Source of the DNA: Anderseniella sp.
GTDB taxonomy: Bacteria; Pseudomonadota; Alphaproteobacteria; Rhizobiales; Aestuariivirgaceae
Length of the DNA: 64,000 nt
Assembly (NCBI GenBank): GCA_030626025.1
Contig: DAOUPT010000004.1
Location: 1 to 64,000 of the forward strand
Reading direction: 5' to 3'
Shown: one piece after another, positions 1 to 8,905 of the stretch
How positions within the stretch are numbered: position 1 is the first letter of the stretch
How the letters are laid out: every line of letters starts with the position of its first letter
Made by a program: the position numbers and the translations under genes
Notes under the pieces: model-generated
What the model saw: the letters and a program-made list of their open reading frames with translations, nothing else
Told to the model about the DNA's origin: nothing
The model's database searches: none

Positions 1-282
1 ACATAAGACACCTTTGCTAGTGCTTGCGAAAGTGATGCACGGCAACCCGGCGCAAATTCCGGGCTTTCGGGAATTACCCTAGCCGCGCAAACTGATTATA
101 CTCCAAAATGAAACAACATGAAACAAACCACGAACGGTTATGCCGTAAACAGGGATGTACTGTTGATAAGTGGGGATTAGTGAAATTGTGCCAGATACGC
201 AAAAACCGGCTTCGTTTGTGACCACAGTGTGACCACAGAGCAAAACCGGCTAAATGCGAAACCGCTAAGTCATTGAAATGAT

Positions 283-359
283 TGGTACAGCTGGATGGTC
301 TCGAACCATCGACCTCCGGATCCACAATCCGGCGCTCTAACCAACTGAGCTACAGCTGC
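283..359 (-). tRNA. tRNA-His (GTG anticodon)
   Basis: Read on the minus strand, the sequence folds as a complete cloverleaf. The acceptor stem is GCAGCTG/CAGCTGT, the D stem GCTC/GAGC, the anticodon stem CCGGA/TCCGG with loop TTGTGGA (anticodon GTG), and the T stem GATGG/CCATC with loop TTCGAGA. CCA is encoded. The base before G1 is T, so no G-1 is encoded; position 72 is U (opposite G1) and the discriminator is A73. Canonical bacterial tRNA-His has G-1:C73. The altered form is the one known from the Rhizobiales/Rhodobacterales/Caulobacterales group, and it is read by a divergent HisRS, also encoded in this window (41540-42997). Confidence 0.96.
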
Positions 360-627
360 ATACCATCAAAGAGCCCCGGCAATGCCATGAACTCTGGCGT
401 GCATATTTATGCTGAACATCGGCAATTGGCAAGCCCTCATCGCCCCTTGAACCGAATAAATTTGCCGCATTGATCCACAGGCCAGGTTTTCATAGTTAAA
501 AATTCGTAAATAAAGTGTAGACGAGACAGGTAAAAATTAGCTATTTCTTTATCTGTTGGATGCGGCAACAAATGTTAGTGGGCTGGTTTTGTATTTATGC
601 ACAACCTGCTCAAAGGAGTTTTAATAA

Positions 628-1971
628 GTGACAAAAGTAGTCGCACCCAGTCTTGACGAGCTTTTGACAAGCGAAAACCCAGCGTGGTTGTGGGATGGTG
701 AGCGGGCCCGTATCGTATGGGCCAATGCAGCAGGAACATCATGGTTCGGGGTTGAAACATTGTTCGACTTGCTTGAAGTGGTCTTTGATACCAGCGAGCC
801 CGGTGTTGCAAGCATCAAGGATTTGTCCAGTCGCCTGCCTCGTGGCGAAAGTGCTACTGTTTCCCTGACGTTTGCTGACGTGCCAACCGGCCGGCAACTT
901 GATTGCACCTGTTATGTGCACGCTCTGGCCGATGGCCGAACCGGCCTTTTGGTATGTGCTGATTCGACCACCGATTCTGCTGAAGCACTGCCTGCAGCTG
1001 TTCAGGCGATGGCGCTTGGAGCGTTTCCACTACCGATTTGCGTTGTGACCGGCGGCGGTCAGGTGATATTTTCTAATGAGGCCTTGCAGGAAATACTGCC
1101 GACAAAAAGCGATTATGGTTTTGCTCGTGACTTGATTGAAAAAAGTTTTGCTGCCGGATCAACCAGCGGCCTTAAATCACTAAAGACCAAACACGGCAAA
1201 CGCGACATCCGGATTATTGTCCAGCCGCTTGAAAAGGCAGACCGGCTGGCTGATGCCAGTTTTTTGCTGGTGCTGGAAGATGTAACCGAACGCCGCACAT
1301 TAGAGCGCTCATTGCTTGCTGCAGCTGAACGGGCAACAGATGACCAGCTGGCAACACCGGAAAACACTGATGCGCCGGCCCCAACAGCAGCCATAGACGA
1401 ACCTGTCAGCAAGAAAGTTTCTGAACCTTCGGTCGATAATGAAGTTGTAAAAGCGCTGAATTCACTCCGATTGGAAATCGAAAAACAAACCTCTGCGACG
1501 GTGGATGAAAAACCTGCGGCACAACAGGTGGCCCCGGCACAAAAAGAAGTCGCCAACGCAGAAAAAGAAGTCGCCACAAAAGACGAATCAGAAACTGATG
1601 CCGCTGTTCCTGACATTGTCAGTTCGACGCTGAATAGTCTGCCGCAACCTTTGGTTCTGATTGATCAGGCCGGAACTGTTTTGTTTGCAAATGATGTTGT
1701 GGTGGAATTGATGGGGGTTAAAACCTGGCAGGAAATTGCCGAAATTACCACCCTTGGAGATGCCCTGACCGCCCTTGAAGGCGAGGATGGCGCCATTTCA
1801 TTGTTCACAGCAAAAGATGAGCCGATCAATCTCGATGTCATCATATCAACTTTCCCCTGGAAAGATGGACCGGTATTTCAGGCAACACTGTCACCTGGCA
1901 GCGATGGTGAGGAAGCCGACAACAGGCGCGCCGTCGACGGTAAAAAAAAAACGAAAAAACTGAGACAGTAG
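628..1971 (+). CDS. N-terminal part of a split PAS sensor histidine kinase
   Basis: This 447-residue product starts at GTG with AAAGGAG 9 bases upstream. The N-terminal third looks like a degenerate PAS-type sensor (a WANAAG motif near residue 32). Residues about 230-320 form an Ala/Glu/Lys-rich linker, and a second PAS-like domain follows (about 330-420). There is no kinase domain: the frame stops 18 bases after an A10 run (1942-1951). The frame used by the downstream kinase ORF is open from 1944, directly through that run. I infer that both ORFs are one kinase of about 860 residues of the PdhS/PleC/DivJ type, disrupted by an indel in the homopolymer or rejoined by slippage. Confidence 0.8.
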   Translation: MTKVVAPSLDELLTSENPAWLWDGERARIVWANAAGTSWFGVETLFDLLEVVFDTSEPGVASIKDLSSRLPRGESATVSLTFADVPTGRQLDCTCYVHALADGRTGLLVCADSTTDSAEALPAAVQAMALGAFPLPICVVTGGGQVIFSNEALQEILPTKSDYGFARDLIEKSFAAGSTSGLKSLKTKHGKRDIRIIVQPLEKADRLADASFLLVLEDVTERRTLERSLLAAAERATDDQLATPENTDAPAPTAAIDEPVSKKVSEPSVDNEVVKALNSLRLEIEKQTSATVDEKPAAQQVAPAQKEVANAEKEVATKDESETDAAVPDIVSSTLNSLPQPLVLIDQAGTVLFANDVVVELMGVKTWQEIAEITTLGDALTALEGEDGAISLFTAKDEPINLDVIISTFPWKDGPVFQATLSPGSDGEEADNRRAVDGKKKTKKLRQ

Positions 1972-1985
1972 CTGAAAAGTTAACT

Positions 1986-3218
1986 GTGCTACCACTGGCT
2001 GCAAGCCGGGATAATGTGGTTTCTTTACGCCCCGAGCATTCAGATAAGCCTGATTGTGGGCCTTCTGACAGCGAGTTGCGGGCTATTCTGGACACTGCCA
2101 CTGATGGAATTGTGACGCTGGACGGCAAGGGAAAAATCTGCAGTTTCAGCGCCGGAGCCGAAGCCCTGTTTGGTTATCGCAGTGCTGAAGTGACCGGTAA
2201 ATCTTTCGCAAAGCTTCTTGATGGCGACAGCCGGAAAATAATCAAAGACTATCTTGAGGCTCTTTCGGGCAGCGGGCTTGCCGCGGTTTTTAATGATGGC
2301 CGCGAAGTTGAGGCAAAAGTCAAACAAGGCGGACTTATCTCATTATTTCTAACGATTGGCCGTCTGGAAACAGACCGCCATAAATCTGGCATCAACAGCG
2401 ACGGCACCGCTGCTTTTTGCGTGGTGGTGCGTGACATCACGCAGTGGAAAAACACCGAAGCCGATCTTCGAAAGTCCAAAGAAGCAGCGGAAAAATCCAA
2501 TGCGCAAAAATCGATGTTTCTGGCCAATATAAGCCATGAACTACGCACTCCACTCAATGCCATTATGGGCTTTTCAGAAGTGATGCGCTCGGAACGGTTT
2601 GGCGAAATCGAGAACGAAAAATACCTTTCCTATGCCAATGACATTCACACCAGCGGCGCTCATTTACTGGCTCTGATCAATGATTTGCTTGATCTTGCCA
2701 AAGTTGAGGCGGGTAAACTCGAGCTTAATTTCACCAGCGTTAACCTGCTTAATATTGTCGATGAAGCGATGCATTTATTGCAGGAGCAAGCAACCGATAA
2801 CCGGGTATTGCTGCGCAAATCCATTGCTGGCGATCTGCCCAATGTGGTTGCAGACATGCGTTCGATGAAGCAGGTTTTGCTCAATTTGTTGTCGAATTCG
2901 GTCAAGTTTACCAAACCGGGTGGTCAGGTGATTATCTCAGCCAAGCTGGAAGACGACGGACAATTGCTGTTAACGGTCAAGGATACCGGGCGCGGCATGA
3001 ACAATGATGAATTACAGCAGGCGCTGGCACCCTTTCAACGGGTTGAACCGGTCGGTGGTTCCGGCAATGGCGGCAAGACGCAAGGTACCGGTCTTGGTCT
3101 GCCGTTGACCAAGGCGCTGGTTGAAGCAAATCGGGCCAAATTTACTATTACCAGCGCACCCAAGAAAGGCACGCTGGTCGAGATCGAATTTCCGACCACA
3201 AGGGTTTTGGCAGAATAA
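1986..3218 (+). CDS. C-terminal PAS-HisKA-HATPase part of the split histidine kinase
   Basis: Residues about 28-155 form a PAS domain. A HisKA domain follows with the phospho-acceptor His184 in ISHELRTPLNAIMGFSEV, then a HATPase domain with the N box (NLLSNSVKFT), G1 (DTGRGM) and G2 (GTGLGLPL). The GTG at 1986 has no clear ribosome-binding site, and the same frame is open back to 1944, inside the A10 run that ends the upstream ORF. The dimerisation region resembles the alphaproteobacterial PdhS/DivJ/PleC cell-cycle kinases. There is no receiver domain and no adjacent response regulator. Translation may depend on frameshifting from the upstream ORF; alternatively, the assembly may have lost or gained one A. 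Confidence 0.88.
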   Translation: MLPLAASRDNVVSLRPEHSDKPDCGPSDSELRAILDTATDGIVTLDGKGKICSFSAGAEALFGYRSAEVTGKSFAKLLDGDSRKIIKDYLEALSGSGLAAVFNDGREVEAKVKQGGLISLFLTIGRLETDRHKSGINSDGTAAFCVVVRDITQWKNTEADLRKSKEAAEKSNAQKSMFLANISHELRTPLNAIMGFSEVMRSERFGEIENEKYLSYANDIHTSGAHLLALINDLLDLAKVEAGKLELNFTSVNLLNIVDEAMHLLQEQATDNRVLLRKSIAGDLPNVVADMRSMKQVLLNLLSNSVKFTKPGGQVIISAKLEDDGQLLLTVKDTGRGMNNDELQQALAPFQRVEPVGGSGNGGKTQGTGLGLPLTKALVEANRAKFTITSAPKKGTLVEIEFPTTRVLAE

Positions 3219-3312
3219 TCTCACCAAGAAAAAGTGCTGCAATTCACTTCAGATCAGTTATACAGCAGCAATACTAAACCTTTCACTAAATGTTTTCTGT
3301 GGACCTGAAGCT

Positions 3313-4884
3313 TTGACCTACAAAATCCGTCGCACCTTTGCGATTATTTCCCACCCCGATGCGGGTAAGACAACGCTGACTGAACGCCTGCTGGTGGCTG
3401 GTGGCGCTATTCATCTGGCCGGTGATGTCAAGGCGCGGGGTGACCGCCGCCGGGCTCAATCTGACTGGATGAAAATCGAGCAGGAACGCGGTATTTCGGT
3501 GACCTCATCGGTAATGACTTTTGATCATGGCGGTTATGTTTATAATCTGCTTGATACGCCGGGCCACGAAGATTTTTCCGAAGACACCTACCGGACCCTG
3601 ACCGCCGTTGACAGCGCCATCATGGTGATAGATGCGGCCAAGGGTATCGAAAGCCAAACGCTGAAACTATTTGAAGTGTGCCGGTTGCGTGACATTCCAA
3701 TTATCCTGATGGTCAACAAGGTCGACCGTGAAGGTATTGATCCTTTTGGTTTACTTGATGATGTCGCTGAAACCTTGCAGCTAGATCTTTCTCCCCAGAT
3801 GTGGCCGGTTGGTATGGGGTCGGATTTTTATGGCGTTTACGATTTGCAGAAGAATGAGTTCCATACCTCAAGCAAAGCCCGCGGCGCTGCTTGTGATACG
3901 GTGATCAAATGCAAAGATGTTTATGACAGCCAATTGGATGACCTGGTGCCTGAACACATTTTGACCTCAGCGCGCGAGGAACTTGAGCTGGCGGCCGAAG
4001 GCTATGCGCCATTTGATCGTGAGCAATTCCGGGCTGGCAATCTTGCCCCGGTAATTTTCGGCAGTGCCCTGCGCGATTATGGCGTCAAGCGCCTGATTGA
4101 ATTGATCGGGGCTCATGCGCCCGAGCCACAACCACGTCCGGCTGACACACGGGTGGTCGACCCAAGCGAAAAGCCGGTCACCGGTTTTGTTTTCAAGATG
4201 CAAGCTAATATGGACAAAAACCACCGCGACCGGGTGGCCTTTGTGCGCCTTTGTTCAGGCCATTTCAAACGCTCGATGAAACTGCATCAGGTGCGCACCG
4301 GCAAGGATCATATCATTCATTCACCAATGCTGTTTCTAGCCCAAGAACGCGAAGTAGCTGACGACGCATGGCCAGGCGATGTGATCGGCATTCCCAACCA
4401 CGGTACCATGCAGGTGGGAGATACCTTCACTGAAGGCGAGAAATTACGTTTTACCGGCCTGCCCGCTTTTGCACCGGAGATTTTGCGACGGGTGACTTTG
4501 GGTGATATGACCCGGGTCAAGCAATTGCGTGCCGCTCTTAAAGACTTGTCCGAGGAAGGTCTCATACAGGCGTTCAAACCGTCAATCGGCTCGCACTGGA
4601 TTATCGGCGTTATTGGTATTTTGCAACTCGATGTGCTCAAAGACCGGGCCAAGCAGGAGTATCGCATCGATATAAACTTCGAACCGGTGGCCTATGAAGC
4701 AGCTCGCTGGATCAAAAGCGATGATGAAAAACTGCTGGAAGAATTCATCAAGCGTAATTCTTCGTCAATTGTCACCGACCGCGATGAAAGTCCGGTGTTT
4801 ATGGCCAAGAGCGTTTGGGAAGCCAACTATGTGGTCGAGCGCAATCCCGACATTTCGTTTATGAAGACCAAGGAACTGGAGTAA
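3313..4884 (+). CDS. prfC: peptide chain release factor 3
   Basis: A translational GTPase of 523 residues that recycles RF1/RF2 from the ribosome after termination. It has G1 SHPDAGKTT, G3 DTPGHEDF and G4 NKVD, followed by EF-Tu-like domain 2 and the RF3 C-terminal domain. An open frame extends upstream to 3121, but homology begins at TYKIRRTFAIISHPDAGKTT, so the TTG at 3313 is the likely start; it gives the usual family length (about 525). The ribosome-binding site is weak (GGACCTGAAG). The gene is separated from the kinase by 94 bases. Confidence 0.95.
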   Translation: MTYKIRRTFAIISHPDAGKTTLTERLLVAGGAIHLAGDVKARGDRRRAQSDWMKIEQERGISVTSSVMTFDHGGYVYNLLDTPGHEDFSEDTYRTLTAVDSAIMVIDAAKGIESQTLKLFEVCRLRDIPIILMVNKVDREGIDPFGLLDDVAETLQLDLSPQMWPVGMGSDFYGVYDLQKNEFHTSSKARGAACDTVIKCKDVYDSQLDDLVPEHILTSAREELELAAEGYAPFDREQFRAGNLAPVIFGSALRDYGVKRLIELIGAHAPEPQPRPADTRVVDPSEKPVTGFVFKMQANMDKNHRDRVAFVRLCSGHFKRSMKLHQVRTGKDHIIHSPMLFLAQEREVADDAWPGDVIGIPNHGTMQVGDTFTEGEKLRFTGLPAFAPEILRRVTLGDMTRVKQLRAALKDLSEEGLIQAFKPSIGSHWIIGVIGILQLDVLKDRAKQEYRIDINFEPVAYEAARWIKSDDEKLLEEFIKRNSSSIVTDRDESPVFMAKSVWEANYVVERNPDISFMKTKELE

Positions 4885-4896
4885 GCCAAGAGCAAC

Positions 4897-5346
4897 ATGA
4901 CGGTCAGACCTAAAGCAAAACTGGTTCCTGAACTTGCCTGCCGAGATGCAGCAGCCAGCATGCGGTTTTATACTGAGGTACTAGGGTTTCGCGTACTCTA
5001 TGATCGCCCTGAGTTTGGGTTTTATTACCTTGAACGGCAAGGGGCTGAGATTATGATTGAACAATTGTCTGACAGCAGTTGGCTTTCCGGGCAGCTTGAA
5101 CCTCCTTTTGGCCGAGGTCTGCACTTCCAAGTTATGGTCGATGATCTGGAAAAATTGTATGAGGCTTGTAAATCCAGCGAAGTGATGATTTTTCGCAAAT
5201 GGGAAGAGGCATGGTATCGCGCTGCTGATCATTATGTTGGCCAGAGTCAGTTTATAATCTGTGACCCTGATGGTTATATGTTGCGTTTTGCACAAGACCT
5301 TGGAGCACGGTCCACACCGCCGCACACAGGACGGACAGTTGGCTGA
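4897..5346 (+). CDS. VOC-family (glyoxalase/bleomycin resistance-type) protein
   Basis: A 149-residue protein with the paired beta-alpha-beta-beta-beta modules of the vicinal oxygen chelate fold. It opens with an ELACRDAAASMRFYTEVLGF segment and closes with DPDGYMLRFAQDLG, which carries the usual C-terminal strand. The overall layout is that of bleomycin-binding-like members of the family. The substrate cannot be inferred. Its stop overlaps the start of the next membrane protein gene by one base (TGATG), suggesting translational coupling, and it follows prfC by 12 bases. Confidence 0.8.
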   Translation: MTVRPKAKLVPELACRDAAASMRFYTEVLGFRVLYDRPEFGFYYLERQGAEIMIEQLSDSSWLSGQLEPPFGRGLHFQVMVDDLEKLYEACKSSEVMIFRKWEEAWYRAADHYVGQSQFIICDPDGYMLRFAQDLGARSTPPHTGRTVG

Positions 5347-6395
5347 TGATGTCTTACTGGCCTGATCGTCAAACTATTATCGTTACGCTCTACACTCTTG
5401 TTGTCGGGGCGATTGGGGCGGGAGTGGAGTACTGGCTTTCTTTGCCGGTGTTTATTTTGACTGGTCCGGCCATTTTGGTCAGTTTTATGGGTGTTACCAA
5501 TATTCGCTTTGCGGTGGCTGATGTTGTTCGCGATGTTGCATTCGTATTTATTGGTATTGGCATCGGTGCGAGTGTGAACGCGCAAGCAACGGCAGCTTTC
5601 CTCGCCTGGCCGCTGGCGTTTGTCGGTTTGGTCATTATGCTGGTTGCGATTGTGGTGATATGCCGATTTCTACTGACCAATTATTTTGGCTTTGACCGCC
5701 GTAGTGCCGTTCTGGCAGCAACCCCCGGTCATCTCAGTTTCGTCATCAGCCTTGGCAATGCGCTCAATCTAAATGTTGGCAAGGTCGCTGTTGTACACTC
5801 AGTTCGGCTATTGGCGCTGACGCTTCTGGTGCCGTTCACTGCGGTTACGTTCGGGGTGGAAATTGAACCCAATATTTTACCACCGGGGATGCCGATGCAA
5901 AATCACCACCTGATTGCACTGCTGGCTGCTTCTCTGACGTTTGGCTTGGTCTTAAAGCGATTTAACGTTCCTGCTGCACTTTTGATCGGCAGTTTGGCTG
6001 TCTCATCATTTGCCCACATAATGGATATCACCCCCGGTGTGCTATCGCCTGCAATTGCATTGCCGTGCTTTATGATCATGGCGACGATGATCGGCACACG
6101 GTTTTCCGGCGTTACATTCAGCCTGCTAAAACAGGGACTGCTAGCCGGGCTGGCCACCACTGCAGTTGCCAGTCTGCTCGCAACCATCGCAGCGCTACCC
6201 GTAGCTGCAATTCTTGGAATGCCCGTTACTCATGTTATTGTGGCCTTTGCCCCCGGTGGCCTTGAAACCATGATCGCCATGGGGGCCGTCCTGGGCGCCA
6301 ATCCGGGCTTTGTTGCCGCCTGCCATGTGGGACGGCTATTATTCTTGACTGTGCTGGTACCATTTTTTCTCGGCCGCAAAATAAAGGCTGATTGA
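5346..6395 (+). CDS. AbrB-family membrane protein (duplicated PF05145 type)
   Basis: A 349-residue protein with about ten hydrophobic segments in two repeated halves. The repeats are visible as the paired motifs AATPGHLSFVISLG near residue 125 and FAPGGLETMIAMGAVLG near residue 300. This is the pattern of the AbrB family often annotated as putative ammonia monooxygenase, a label with no functional support. It is probably an inner-membrane transporter of unknown substrate. It starts inside the stop of the VOC gene, so the two are co-translated. Its 3' end is 4 bases from that of the convergent GT87 gene. Confidence 0.8.
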   Translation: MMSYWPDRQTIIVTLYTLVVGAIGAGVEYWLSLPVFILTGPAILVSFMGVTNIRFAVADVVRDVAFVFIGIGIGASVNAQATAAFLAWPLAFVGLVIMLVAIVVICRFLLTNYFGFDRRSAVLAATPGHLSFVISLGNALNLNVGKVAVVHSVRLLALTLLVPFTAVTFGVEIEPNILPPGMPMQNHHLIALLAASLTFGLVLKRFNVPAALLIGSLAVSSFAHIMDITPGVLSPAIALPCFMIMATMIGTRFSGVTFSLLKQGLLAGLATTAVASLLATIAALPVAAILGMPVTHVIVAFAPGGLETMIAMGAVLGANPGFVAACHVGRLLFLTVLVPFFLGRKIKAD

Positions 6396-6399
6396 GGCT

Positions 6400-7629
6400 T
6401 CAGACTTGGACTGGACCTGTTTTACCGATACCAACCATACTATCCTTTGAAAACCTTACACACCGAAAGACCATTAACCCGGTAAATCCGATCAAAAAGA
6501 GCACCGCAAATGGCATAAACAAATACTCGGCAACGACATGAATGAAAGGCAGCGCGAACACAGCATATGCAAACAAACGTTCCACTACAGAATATGAGGG
6601 GGCATTTAACCGGCAAATAACCATTGCAGCAATTACCGTTGCAGCGGGGAAATCGTAGTGCATGATGTAGGGTGAAACAAGGTAACTTAAAAGAATGTAA
6701 GTAGCCATCTTACTCGCGACATTGATATGAGAGCGGGCAACCAGATAGGCTGCAATCAGACAAAGCAATGCCATTGCCCCCTGCACTGCCAATGCAATCT
6801 GATGTCCAGCGCCCAGTGCTGTTATAAAACCATAAACCGTCATCATGGTTCCAGCCGACTGCGATGCAATGTGTTCCATAAGTGCCGTGGATGATCCTTC
6901 GAGCATGCCTGTGAAATATTGCTTCCAGACATCCACACCCAACCACAATGCTGACGCTGCAATCAAAGCAATGGTCGTTAAACCGGCTACGGCAAAGGTT
7001 AGGAACTTTCGCTCAAATATCAAAATAAATGGAACCAACAATCCGAGTTGGGGCTTAATCGTCAAACAACCAAACAGAATTCCGGCAATAACAGGACGTG
7101 TTGGCAACAGCAAAAAGGCACCAAGCAATAAGGCTGAGACCAGAAGACCAGTTTGGCCCTGCATAAGACAAATGAAGGTTGCCGGAGAAACAGCACACAA
7201 CAACACCATCCTTGATTTGATGGGAAAATTTTTGGCAACGACTAAAAGATAGGCAACCACCGTGACAGCGCAAAAAACCAGCCAGCCAAGTGCATAGCTC
7301 AGCTTGCTCAATCCGGTGTATAAAAACAATATATGCGGAGGATAGAGCCAGGTGGCATCTTTAAACCCGGCCCCGACATTTTGAATTATGCTGGCTTTCA
7401 GCTTGGCCATGTCGTAAAGCTCTAAAGCTCTGCCAAGGCCGGTCTCAATGCCGGCAAACCAGAAAATCAGATAGTCCCCACCGCCGGTATTTCCTGTCAG
7501 TGGATTATCGCTATGATCGAAAAAACTGGTCGAAGGCAAGAAAACCAGAATCACCATGATCGGCCAGAAAATAGAAAAGTAAAATTCTATTTTTGTTATT
7601 GGATGCATCTCATTGGATTTTGGTTCCAC
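6400..7629 (-). CDS. GT87/DUF2029-type polytopic glycosyltransferase
   Basis: A 409-residue membrane protein with about ten to twelve transmembrane segments. A periplasmic loop after the first segment contains GGGDYLIFWFAGIETGLG, with an acidic residue where GT-C enzymes keep their catalytic Asp. GT87 enzymes use polyprenyl-phosphate sugars on the outer face of the membrane. The gene diverges from a GtrB-type/methyltransferase/GtrA operon 184 bases away, so it could be the acceptor-specific transferase of that module. Exact sugar and acceptor are unknown. The start ATG lies close to the alternative downstream MHPITKIEF. Confidence 0.72.
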   Translation of the reverse strand: MEPKSNEMHPITKIEFYFSIFWPIMVILVFLPSTSFFDHSDNPLTGNTGGGDYLIFWFAGIETGLGRALELYDMAKLKASIIQNVGAGFKDATWLYPPHILFLYTGLSKLSYALGWLVFCAVTVVAYLLVVAKNFPIKSRMVLLCAVSPATFICLMQGQTGLLVSALLLGAFLLLPTRPVIAGILFGCLTIKPQLGLLVPFILIFERKFLTFAVAGLTTIALIAASALWLGVDVWKQYFTGMLEGSSTALMEHIASQSAGTMMTVYGFITALGAGHQIALAVQGAMALLCLIAAYLVARSHINVASKMATYILLSYLVSPYIMHYDFPAATVIAAMVICRLNAPSYSVVERLFAYAVFALPFIHVVAEYLFMPFAVLFLIGFTGLMVFRCVRFSKDSMVGIGKTGPVQV

Positions 7630-7813
7630 AATTTAAAAGCCTCAAAGTTTCCTGCCAATTAAGATATAGACTCGGGGTGGTTAAAACCAATTTAAGAAAA
7701 TTCATGAATTAAAATTTCTGCCAACTAACAATTTGGACGACGCAAGCAGGTTACGAAACTTCTAATTAACTAATAGCTGGTACTCATTCCTTGTTAGTTT
7801 AAGAGGTTTGAGT

Positions 7814-8905
7814 ATGAATATTGTCGATGGATTTTCACAGGCAGAAACAAGATCAGAGCAGTCGGGTGGCGTTGAATTATCCATCGTGGTTCCCATGTGG
7901 AACGAAGAAGACTCGATAGACATATTCTTTGAGAAGATTGAACCTGTTCTTGGTGGGATCTGTGAAAACTATGAGATCATCTGTATTGATGATGGCAGCA
8001 CCGATAGCACATTAGCACTCTTAACTGCTCATCGGGTGCGTGATCCGCGCATCAAGGTTTTGTGTTTGTCGCGAAATTTTGGCAAGGATATTGCCCTGTC
8101 TGCCGGTTTGAACCATGCCCATGGCACCGCTGTTGTGCCGATGGATTGCGATCTTCAGGATCCGCCCGAAGTCATTGCTGAAATGTATGAACGCAAACAG
8201 CAAGGATTTGATGTGGTGATTGCAGTTCGTGCGTCACGCCGGTCAGACACCTGGCTCAAACGCCTGACGGCCAATCTTTTTTACCGAGTTCACAACTCCA
8301 TGGCAGACGTTACAATCCCCCATGATACCGGGGACTTCCGGATGCTCGACCAAAAAGTGGTTAACGTTCTTCGCCAGCTGCCTGAACGCAGTCGCTTTAT
8401 GAAGGGCTTGTTTAGCTGGGTTGGCTTTACCCATACAACGGTTGAATATGAACGCCAGCCCCGGGCTGCCGGCACAACCAAATGGAAGTATTGGAAGCTG
8501 TGGAATTTTGCCCTTGATGGCATTACGAACTCATCCACACTACCATTACGGATATGGACTTATCTTGGTATGGCTGTTTCAACCATGGCGTTTTTGTATG
8601 CAGCTTATCTGGTCATATCAGTCTTGGCTTATGGCGTTGATTTGCCCGGCTATGCCTCGATCATGGTCACAATCTTGTTTCTTGGTGGTGTCAATATTAT
8701 CGCCACAGGCATTTTGGGCGAATACCTTGGTCGCGTCTACATTGAAACCAGAAACCGCCCCTTATATGTGGTGCGTGAAACACACGGCCTGGACAGCAAT
8801 AACGGAGACAATGAATGGAAAGACAGGTCTATGACAGGCTCGACGAACTACAGGGCAAGCACTGGTGGTTCCGGTCACGACGCGAAATCCTCAGCGGCAT
8901 CTTAA
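7814..8905 (+). CDS. GtrB/DPM1-like polyprenyl-phosphate glycosyltransferase (GT2)
   Basis: The product has an N-terminal GT-A domain (LSIVVPMWNEEDSI, IDDGSTDST, the DxD-type DCDLQDPPE) and two C-terminal transmembrane segments (about residues 240-300), as in GtrB-like enzymes that load a sugar onto undecaprenyl phosphate. A TTG is in frame at 7808, but the ATG at 7814 has AAGAGG at the right distance. The last 30 or so residues, after RPLYVVRE, are low-complexity and lie in a 91-base overlap with the next gene; family members usually end near that point. First gene of a three-gene operon with a methyltransferase and GtrA. Confidence 0.88.
   Translation: MNIVDGFSQAETRSEQSGGVELSIVVPMWNEEDSIDIFFEKIEPVLGGICENYEIICIDDGSTDSTLALLTAHRVRDPRIKVLCLSRNFGKDIALSAGLNHAHGTAVVPMDCDLQDPPEVIAEMYERKQQGFDVVIAVRASRRSDTWLKRLTANLFYRVHNSMADVTIPHDTGDFRMLDQKVVNVLRQLPERSRFMKGLFSWVGFTHTTVEYERQPRAAGTTKWKYWKLWNFALDGITNSSTLPLRIWTYLGMAVSTMAFLYAAYLVISVLAYGVDLPGYASIMVTILFLGGVNIIATGILGEYLGRVYIETRNRPLYVVRETHGLDSNNGDNEWKDRSMTGSTNYRASTGGSGHDAKSSAAS

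Noticed and set aside
1-17. ATG-like CAT at 2-4 on the minus strand with AAAGGTG ahead, possibly the first codon of a gene leaving the window
   Set aside because: Only one codon lies inside the window, so no product can be supported; an integrated element at the tRNA is also not demonstrable.
74-325. Minus-strand open frame of 83 codons overlapping the tRNA
   Set aside because: It runs through tRNA-His, has no recognisable domain and no ribosome-binding site.
3121-3312. Upstream extension of prfC
   Set aside because: It overlaps the end of the kinase gene in another frame and has no homology to RF3; TTG 3313 gives the normal length.
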